Assembly (NCBI GenBank): GCA_030638405.1 | Contig: DAOWER010000119.1 | Coordinates: 1 to 8,279, forward strand | Direction of reading: 5' to 3' | DNA length: 8,279 nucleotides | Source of the DNA: Candidatus Eiseniibacteriota bacterium | Lineage (GTDB): Bacteria; Joyebacterota; Joyebacteria; Joyebacterales; Joyebacteraceae | Shown here: piece after piece, positions 1-5,227 of the stretch | Layout of the letters: each line of letters begins with the position of its first letter | How positions within the stretch are numbered: the first letter of the stretch is position 1 | Translations under genes and position numbers: made by a program | The notes under the pieces: model-generated | What the model saw: only the letters and a program-made list of their open reading frames with translations | Told to the model about the DNA's origin: nothing | Databases searched by the model: none

Positions 1-76
1 AATCCCTGCTTCCTCTCTTCTCGGCGCTCCGTGGCCACGCGGACCCGCAGAGCGCACGGGACGCCGCGCCGTGTGT
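1..76. other. Sequence downstream of hypE, no gene seen
   Basis: Between the hypE stop and the left edge there is no supported gene. On the minus strand a weak stem can be drawn at 38-68 (CGCGG pairing with CCGCG, with a second short CCCG/CGGG stem inside), but no T-run follows it, so I do not call a terminator. An AGAGGA purine run on the minus strand (11-16) could be the ribosome binding site of a further gene starting just outside the window, which would fit a longer hyp operon. That is speculation. Confidence 0.4.
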
Positions 77-1102
77 TCAGCAGATCCTAGGGAGCTGGAC
101 GCCCTCGAGCATGACGACGGGGCGCTCGCCCCCGACCACGGTGCGCAGCCTGACGCCTCCGCCTTCTGACACGGCACCGATGACGGCCGCGTCGCGACCC
201 AGCGGGTGATCCCTCATCGCTTTCAGGATGGAGCCTGCCGACGATTCTGGAGCGATCACGATCATCTTTCCCTCGTTCGCCATGTAGATGGGGTCGAACC
301 CAAGGATGTCGCAAACGGAACGAACTCTCGGATCCAGCGGGAGCGCGGACTCGTTGATCTTGATCAGCACACCTGAGCGCGAGGCTATCTCGTTCAGCGT
401 CGTCCCGAGGCCCCCGCGCGTCGGGTCGCGCATGACGTGGACGTCCGGGCACGCGGAGAGCACGGCCGCGGCGAGGCCGTCCAGCGACGCGCAATCGCTC
501 TCGATGGTCTGCTCGAGTTCAAGCGCCTCGCGGGCTACGAGTATGGCGGTCTCGTGGTCTCCTATCGTGCCGGAGATGATCACCGTGTCCCCCGCACGCG
601 CGCGGTTCCCGGCCACGGTCGTTCCGGCCGCGATCAGGCCGACGCCCGCCGTGTTGATGACGAGCCCGCCGATCCCGCCGCGCTCGACGACCTTCGTGTC
701 GCCGGCCGCGACGGACACGCCGGCCGCGTCGGAGGTCCGGGCGATCGAGTCCAGCACGCGAGCCAGGTCGGCGATCGGGAGGCCTTCCTCCACTATCAGC
801 CCCAGCGTCAGGTAGGCGGGCCGCGCCCCCTTCATCGCGAGATCGTTCACGGTCCCACAGACGGAGAGCTTGCCGATGTCGCCACCAGGGAAAAAGAGCG
901 GCTGGACCACGTAGGAGTCGGTGGTGAAGGCCAGCCGGTCACCCTCGCCGGCGGAGGCGATGATGTCGCCGATGTCCGCGGCGTCGTCCAGCCCGTCCAG
1001 GACCGGGTTCGAGAGCCGCGCGACGATGAGTTCGCTGATGAGCTCGTGCATCAGCGCGCCGCCGCTCCCGTGTGCCAGCTTGATCTTGCCGCTCTCGTCC
1101 AT
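77..1102 (-). CDS. hypE: Hydrogenase maturation protein HypE (carbamoyl dehydratase)
   Basis: HypE accepts a carbamoyl group from HypF on its C-terminal cysteine and, using ATP, dehydrates it to a thiocyanate that supplies the CN ligands of the [NiFe] hydrogenase iron. It is cytoplasmic and works with HypF and the HypC-HypD complex. The 341-residue length is normal. Visible family signatures are HGSGG (residues 11-15), the FTTDSYVVQPLFFPGGDIG stretch (59-77) with VNDLAMKGA, AGDTKVVERG (133-142), MRDPTRGGLG (224-233) and NEGK (276-279). These form the AIR-synthase-like (PurM) ATP-binding fold. The protein ends in PRIC, the diagnostic tail with the acceptor cysteine as last residue, so the gene is intact and probably active. 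The start has a GAGGAG ribosome binding site (1112-1117) 9 nt upstream. It is the last hyp gene in the window, 36 nt after hypD, in the same operon. Confidence 0.97.
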   Translation of the reverse strand: MDESGKIKLAHGSGGALMHELISELIVARLSNPVLDGLDDAADIGDIIASAGEGDRLAFTTDSYVVQPLFFPGGDIGKLSVCGTVNDLAMKGARPAYLTLGLIVEEGLPIADLARVLDSIARTSDAAGVSVAAGDTKVVERGGIGGLVINTAGVGLIAAGTTVAGNRARAGDTVIISGTIGDHETAILVAREALELEQTIESDCASLDGLAAAVLSACPDVHVMRDPTRGGLGTTLNEIASRSGVLIKINESALPLDPRVRSVCDILGFDPIYMANEGKMIVIAPESSAGSILKAMRDHPLGRDAAVIGAVSEGGGVRLRTVVGGERPVVMLEGVQLPRIC

Positions 1103-1138
1103 CGACCACTTCTCCTCTGTCCGTCCGGCGCTTCACGT

Positions 1139-2254
1139 TCACACTTCGGAGCTGTTGCCTCGATCGTACTTGTAGAAAGCCGCGCACGAGCCTTCCGTCG
1201 AGACCATGCAGGGGCCGACGGGGTCGCGCGGTGTGCACCGTCCCGCGAAGAGCGGGCAATCAGTCGGGAGCTTCAAGCCCAGCATGATCTCGCCGCAGAT
1301 GCACCCGGTCGGGCCGGCGGGCGGAGGAACATCGACGCTAAGCCTCTGCCGCGTATCGAACGAACTGTAGCGCTCGCTGAACTCGTAGCCGCTGCCGGGG
1401 ATCGTCCCTATCTCTCTCCACTCCGCGTCGCACTCCTCGAACACATCGGCCAGGAGCGCCTGAGCCGCCCTGTTACCCTCCGGTGTGACGGCCCGCGCGT
1501 ACTGGTTCTCCACGCGAGCGTGCTCGCTTCTGTCCCTGATGGCCCTGACCTGCTCGAGCAGCATCACGAGCCCTGCGAGGATGTCCAGGGGCTCGAAGCC
1601 CACGACCACGCACGGCAGGTTGCGGTCGCGGGCCACCGGCCCGTAGGCGTCCGAGCCGATGATGGTGCTCACGTGCCCCGGACAGATGAACCCGTCGAGC
1701 GCGCGGCCGGGCAGGGCGGCGAGCATGTCGAGCGCGGTCGGCACGGTTTTGAAGAACGGCAACACGGAGAAGTTCGCTATCCCGCGCCTGTCGGCCTCGA
1801 CCACGGAGGCAGCGACGGTCGGCGACGTCGTCTCGAAGCCGACTCCGACGAAGACCACTTCGTGGTCCTTGTTCCCTTCCGCGATCTCAAGCGCCTCGAG
1901 CGGGCTGTACAGGATCCGCACGTCCGCGCCCTCGGCGCGCTCGGCCTCGAGGGACGATTTGGACCCCGGCACTCTCATCATGTCGCCGAACGTCGTCAGG
2001 ATGATACCGGGTGTCCTGGCCACGGCTATGGCCCTGTCTATCTCAACGAGGGGTGTGACGCAGACCGGACACCCCGGTCCGGACAGGAGTCTCAGGTCAG
2101 ATGGCAGCATCGAACGCAGCCCGAAGCGCGAGATGGCGACGGTGTGCGTCCCGCACACCTCCATCAGTGAGACCGGCTCCGTCACCATCGTCTCGATGCG
2201 CTCGACGAGAGCGTGAGCCGCCGGCTCGGACCTCAGGGCTTCCTGGTCGATCAT
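1139..2254 (-). CDS. hypD: Hydrogenase maturation iron-sulfur protein HypD
   Basis: HypD is the [4Fe-4S] protein that, in complex with HypC, carries the iron on which the CN and CO ligands are assembled before transfer to the hydrogenase large subunit. The 371 residues match the usual length. Conserved motifs are EVCGTHT (residues 32-38, with Cys34), GPGCPVCVTP (59-68, Cys62 and Cys65), TTFGDMMRVPG (87-97), GVGFETTSP (137-145) and FICPGHVSTIIG (189-200). The C-terminal region is cysteine-rich, with Cys318, 320, 333, 340, 349 and 357; the cluster ligands are among these by family knowledge. The ATG overlaps the hypC stop as ATGA, so translation of the two partners is probably coupled, and a GCGGGGA run just upstream may serve as ribosome binding site. 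All key cysteines are present, so I expect a functional protein. Confidence 0.97.
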   Translation of the reverse strand: MIDQEALRSEPAAHALVERIETMVTEPVSLMEVCGTHTVAISRFGLRSMLPSDLRLLSGPGCPVCVTPLVEIDRAIAVARTPGIILTTFGDMMRVPGSKSSLEAERAEGADVRILYSPLEALEIAEGNKDHEVVFVGVGFETTSPTVAASVVEADRRGIANFSVLPFFKTVPTALDMLAALPGRALDGFICPGHVSTIIGSDAYGPVARDRNLPCVVVGFEPLDILAGLVMLLEQVRAIRDRSEHARVENQYARAVTPEGNRAAQALLADVFEECDAEWREIGTIPGSGYEFSERYSSFDTRQRLSVDVPPPAGPTGCICGEIMLGLKLPTDCPLFAGRCTPRDPVGPCMVSTEGSCAAFYKYDRGNSSEV

Positions 2255-2565
2255 TCGGTTCCCCGCTTAGCCTCATCGGCCTGACTGCGGTGGCGCTCTG
2301 TCGCTCCCGCTCCTCCGTCCCCCGACGTTCCTCGCCCGCCCTCGTCATCGAGCGCCTCGGCCAGCTCCCTGAAGAGGCTGAGCGTCTCCTCGGCCTCGGC
2401 TTCGTTGAGAACCTGGATCGCGAAGCCGGCGTGAACCAGCACGTAGCTATCCACGGCCGCCTCCGGAACGAGGATGACGTTGGCCTCGCGAGTTATCCCG
2501 CCGAAGTCGACGCGCGCGGTGTCGCCGTCGATCTCTAGTATTTTCCCCGGGACTGCCAGACACAT
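2251..2565 (-). CDS. hypC: Hydrogenase maturation chaperone HypC/HybG/HupF family, with extended tail
   Basis: HypC is a small chaperone that binds HypD and the Fe(CN)2CO unit and then the hydrogenase large-subunit precursor. The N-terminus MCLAVPGKI is the family hallmark; Cys2 is the essential iron/large-subunit contact after Met removal. VDFGGITREANV (residues 19-30) and YVLVHAGFAI (41-50) follow, with His45 in the conserved position. The known fold ends near residue 70. After it comes a tail of about 32 residues rich in Gly, Ser, Glu and Arg, giving 104 residues against roughly 75-95 for most family members. The start is set by GGAAGGT (2574-2580) 8 nt upstream, which lies in the 16-nt gap after hypF. 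The stop overlaps the hypD start by 4 nt. The tail looks disordered; I know of no function for it. Confidence 0.96.
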   Translation of the reverse strand: MCLAVPGKILEIDGDTARVDFGGITREANVILVPEAAVDSYVLVHAGFAIQVLNEAEAEETLSLFRELAEALDDEGGRGTSGDGGAGATERHRSQADEAKRGTE

Positions 2566-2581
2566 GTCGATTCACCTTCCA

Positions 2582-4951
2582 CTACAGCATTGCCGCCCGC
2601 GCCCGCTCGCTCGCCACCACGGCCTGGCCCAGCGATATACCACCGTCGTTGGCGGGCACTTCCCTGTTGACGAGAACGGTCAGGCCGTCGCCCGCCAAGC
2701 CGTCGCTCAGGCGCCTCAGCAGGTACCTGTTCTGAAACACTCCGCCGGACAGAGCGACGGTCCTGATGCCGCGCGAAGCGGCGATTCTCCCGCACACCTC
2801 GCGGCAGAACGCCACCACCGTCTCGTGGAATTGAGATGCCGAGCGCTCGCGCGGGTCGCCCCGCATGGCCGACTCAGCAAGTGCGCGAACGGTGCGAGAC
2901 GGGTCAACGACGAGCGTCTCATCATCCTCGGCGATGTCGTAGGGATACGCGCCCGCGCCCCTCGCGCCGCCCGCGTCGCCCAGCAGCGACTCCAGCTCTA
3001 TCGCGGCCTGAGCCTCGTAGCTGATCTCGTGGCAGACCCCGAGAATCGCGGACGCGGCATCAAAGAGACGTCCCGCGCTCGAGGTGTCTATGGAGTTTAC
3101 GCCCTTTTCGATCTGCTGCACAACGAGATCCACTTCCCCTGCAGGGACATCGCCGAACATGCGCGTCGCTACGCCTCCCAGATCCTCCACACCCGCCGCG
3201 TGCAGGTGCGACAGCGCCACGCGGTACGGGTGCCGGATGGCGGCGTCTCCGCCGGGAAGAGGAATGTACCTGATGTGGCCCACGCGCTCGAAGCCCGTCA
3301 GGTCCGCGACGAGGAACTCGCCGCCCCATATCTTGCCGTCAGCCCCGTAGCCCGTGCCGTCGAGCGCCAGGCCGATGACCGGGTCTGTCGCCCGATTTTC
3401 GACCATCACCGACGCGATGTGCGCGTGGTGATGCTGAACGCCCACGAGCTGGACGCCCGTTCGGCCGGCGACGAAGTCACGAGCGAACCTCGTGGCCAGG
3501 TAGTCGGGATGGAGGTCGTGAGCAACGATTGTTGGCTCGAAGCGGAACCACCGCATGAACTTCTCGACCATCTCCTCATAGAGATCGAGAGTGGCTTGGT
3601 TCTCCATGTCGCCAATGTGCGGGCTGACGAACGCGCGGCCGTCCTTGAGCAGGGCGAACGTGTTCTTGAGCTCGGTCCCGCACGCGAGCACGTCGGTCGT
3701 GTCCGCGCCGAGGTCGATCGGGTATGGAGCGTAGCCGCGCGAGCGGCGCGACATCATCGTGTGCCCGCCTTCCACGAAGACGACCGAGTCGTCGTTCCTG
3801 TTCACTATCTCGCGGTTGTGGGTAAGGAACGTCCGCGTGATTCCCGGCAGGCGCTCGGCGGCCTCCCCCACCGTCGCCACGATCGGCTCTCCCGCTGGAT
3901 TGGCGCTGGTCATGATCAGCGTTTCGAGCTCGTCCTCGAATAGCAGGTGGTGCAGAGGCGCGTACGGCAGCATGATGCCCAGGTAGGCATTAGCCGGAGC
4001 GACGAGCCGGGAGAGGCGTCGGGCTGCCTGGGCGCGCTTCTTCAACAGAACGACAGGGCTCCAGGGGCTGGTCAGCACCTCTTCTTCATCGGACCCCACG
4101 TCCGCTAACTCCCGCGCAACGGCCAGCGAGCGGCACATCACCGCGAAGGGCTTCGCGGGTCGGCTCTTCTTCTCGCGCAGCGCCCGGACGGTCGTGTCCA
4201 GGCTGGCGTCCGCAGCGACGTGGAACCCGCCCAGGCCTCTGACGGCGACGATGGCGCCGTGCCTCAGGAGCCAGCGCGCGGCCGCCGCGGGGTCGGACTC
4301 CGCGAGCGCGGCGACCTCGTCCGGCATCCTGACGTAGCTTCGGCCGAGGACGGTCTCCGCGAGGTCCTTGCCGGGCCGGCCGGGCATCACGAGCTCGAGT
4401 GACGGGCCGCACGCGGGACAGGCGTTCGGCTGGGCGTGGAACCGGCGGTCCAGCGGGTCATCGTACTCCGCCTGGCAACGCTCGCACATGTGGAAGACGC
4501 CCATCGATGTCTTCGGGCGGTCGTACGGCGTGTCTTCGATGATTGAGAACCTCGGCCCGCAGTTCGTGCAGTTGATGAACGGATAGTGATGTCTGCGGTC
4601 GGTGGGGTCAAGGAACTCGGCGAGGCAGTCCGAACAGACCGCGACGTCCGGACAGATGAGCGTGCTCTCGCTCGGATCATGCTCGCTCGTGCGAATCTCG
4701 AAGCCCGCAGCTGAGGTGGGCCCGGCCGGCTCCGACTCAACCGACTCGATCCTGGCCAGGACCGGCGCCTCGACGGTCAGGTCGCGCTCAAACGCTGCCA
4801 GCGCTTCGCCGGGTCCGTTCACTTCAATGACGACCCCACTGCTGGAGTTCGCGACCCAGCCGGCGAGCCCGTGCCGGCGCGCAAGCCGGTACACGAACGG
4901 CCTGAAGCCGACTCCCTGTACGACGCCCCTGACTAGCAGCTGCCTGGCCAT
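2582..4951 (-). CDS. hypF: Hydrogenase maturation carbamoyltransferase HypF
   Basis: HypF makes the precursor of the cyanide ligands: it converts carbamoyl phosphate and ATP to carbamoyl-adenylate and passes the carbamoyl group to the C-terminal cysteine of HypE. From the ATG at 4951 the protein has 789 residues. Domains in order: acylphosphatase-like (about 3-90; VRGVVQGVGFRPF at 7-19, Arg17, Asn35); two zinc fingers with CxxC-x18-CxxC spacing (Cys106/109/128/131 and Cys156/159/178/181); YrdC-like (about 215-410; KKSRPAKPFAVM at 261-272, MTSANPAGEP); and a Kae1-like carbamoyltransferase domain (QHHHAHIASVM at 506-516, LDGTGYGADGKIWGGEF at 530-546, ALSGGVFQNRYL at 733-744). ATG 4951 has GGAGG (4956-4960) in front and the Arg-Gly-Val-Val-Gln motif close by. 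An upstream in-frame TTG at 4993 has no ribosome binding site and sits almost at the predicted transcription start, so I reject it. It is the first gene of the operon. Confidence 0.97.
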   Translation of the reverse strand: MARQLLVRGVVQGVGFRPFVYRLARRHGLAGWVANSSSGVVIEVNGPGEALAAFERDLTVEAPVLARIESVESEPAGPTSAAGFEIRTSEHDPSESTLICPDVAVCSDCLAEFLDPTDRRHHYPFINCTNCGPRFSIIEDTPYDRPKTSMGVFHMCERCQAEYDDPLDRRFHAQPNACPACGPSLELVMPGRPGKDLAETVLGRSYVRMPDEVAALAESDPAAAARWLLRHGAIVAVRGLGGFHVAADASLDTTVRALREKKSRPAKPFAVMCRSLAVARELADVGSDEEEVLTSPWSPVVLLKKRAQAARRLSRLVAPANAYLGIMLPYAPLHHLLFEDELETLIMTSANPAGEPIVATVGEAAERLPGITRTFLTHNREIVNRNDDSVVFVEGGHTMMSRRSRGYAPYPIDLGADTTDVLACGTELKNTFALLKDGRAFVSPHIGDMENQATLDLYEEMVEKFMRWFRFEPTIVAHDLHPDYLATRFARDFVAGRTGVQLVGVQHHHAHIASVMVENRATDPVIGLALDGTGYGADGKIWGGEFLVADLTGFERVGHIRYIPLPGGDAAIRHPYRVALSHLHAAGVEDLGGVATRMFGDVPAGEVDLVVQQIEKGVNSIDTSSAGRLFDAASAILGVCHEISYEAQAAIELESLLGDAGGARGAGAYPYDIAEDDETLVVDPSRTVRALAESAMRGDPRERSASQFHETVVAFCREVCGRIAASRGIRTVALSGGVFQNRYLLRRLSDGLAGDGLTVLVNREVPANDGGISLGQAVVASERARAAML

Positions 4952-4961
4952 TGAGCCTCCA

Positions 4962-4977
4962 CACCGGGGTCCCGGTG
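4962..4977 (-). promoter_or_regulatory. Inverted repeat in the hypF leader, next to the ribosome binding site
   Basis: The sequence CACCGGG-AC-CCCGGTG (minus strand) is a perfect 7-bp inverted repeat with a 2-nt centre. In RNA it could fold as six GC-rich pairs with a 4-nt loop. It ends one base before the GGAGG of hypF, inside the short leader of about 45 nt predicted from the promoter. It could be an operator for a protein or an RNA hairpin that affects ribosome access or transcript stability. The symmetry is seen directly; the role is inference. Confidence 0.45.
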
Positions 4978-5001
4978 AACTGAAGTGCCGCAAAACCAGT
5001 T

Positions 5002-5030
5002 ATTTTACGCCCCCGGGGGCGCTTTCGCAA
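5002..5030 (-). promoter_or_regulatory. Promoter of the hypFCDE operon with a palindrome in its spacer
   Basis: On the minus strand, TTGCGA (5025-5030) and TAAAAT (5002-5007) are separated by exactly 17 nt, a good match to a housekeeping sigma70-type promoter. Transcription would start near 4995, giving a leader of about 45 nt before the hypF ATG. The spacer contains the perfect palindrome CGCCCCCGGGGGCG (5008-5021), directly abutting the -10 box. A dyad between -35 and -10 is a usual place for a repressor, or for a MerR-type activator that twists the DNA, but MerR sites normally need 19-20 nt spacers, so a repressor fits better. Promoter elements in this phylum are not well defined, so the call rests on the consensus match and position. 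Confidence 0.55.
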
Positions 5031-5067
5031 GGAGGCGTCCCACCCAGCCTCTATCCTTGGACTACCG

Positions 5068-5091
5068 AGCTAGTCAGGATATGTGCTAGCT
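5068..5091. promoter_or_regulatory. AGCTAG/CTAGCT inverted repeat, possible operator
   Basis: AGCTAG (5068-5073) and CTAGCT (5086-5091) form a perfect 6-bp inverted repeat with a 12-nt spacer, so the arm centres are 18 bp apart, somewhat under two helical turns. Each arm contains CTAG, a tetranucleotide that is scarce in many bacterial genomes. The site lies in the divergent intergenic region, just upstream of or overlapping the possible -35 region of the propeller gene. It may bind a dimeric regulator; no family can be named from the sequence. Confidence 0.3.
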
Positions 5092-5115
5092 ATCTGAGGC
5101 GTAGTCGGTTATGAT
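5087..5115 (+). promoter_or_regulatory. Weak candidate promoter of the propeller gene
   Basis: TATGAT (5110-5115) matches five of six positions of a -10 box. The segment 17 nt upstream, TAGCTA (5087-5092), matches the -35 consensus at only three positions and overlaps the right arm of the AGCTAG/CTAGCT repeat. If it is real, the leader would be about 105 nt. A poor -35 box next to a dyad would suit an activator-dependent promoter, but the evidence is thin. Confidence 0.22.
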
Positions 5116-5227
5116 TCCCTTGGGCTTGCGCGACAAACATCCGTGAGGGTCAACACAGGCACCCAGCTCGTCCCGATGCACCCTCAGCCGGTGTGTATGT
5201 GGACGCTGGCACACAGAGGAGGAACCA

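Noticed and set aside
38..68. GC-rich stem after hypE as a terminator
   Set aside because: The stem is short and interrupted and no T-run follows on the minus strand; the operon may continue past the edge.
437..2170. A 577-codon open frame on the plus strand opposite hypE and hypD
   Set aside because: It is fully antisense to two unmistakable hyp genes, has Arg/His/Asp-rich composition typical of reverse frames in GC-rich DNA, and shows no family motif.
2474..3943. A 489-codon open frame on the plus strand opposite hypF
   Set aside because: It is antisense to hypF with the same reverse-frame composition and no recognisable domain.
4952..4993. An upstream TTG start for hypF adding 14 residues
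   Set aside because: It has no ribosome binding site, falls almost on the predicted transcription start, and the added residues precede the normal N-terminus of the acylphosphatase domain. ATG 4951 has GGAGG.
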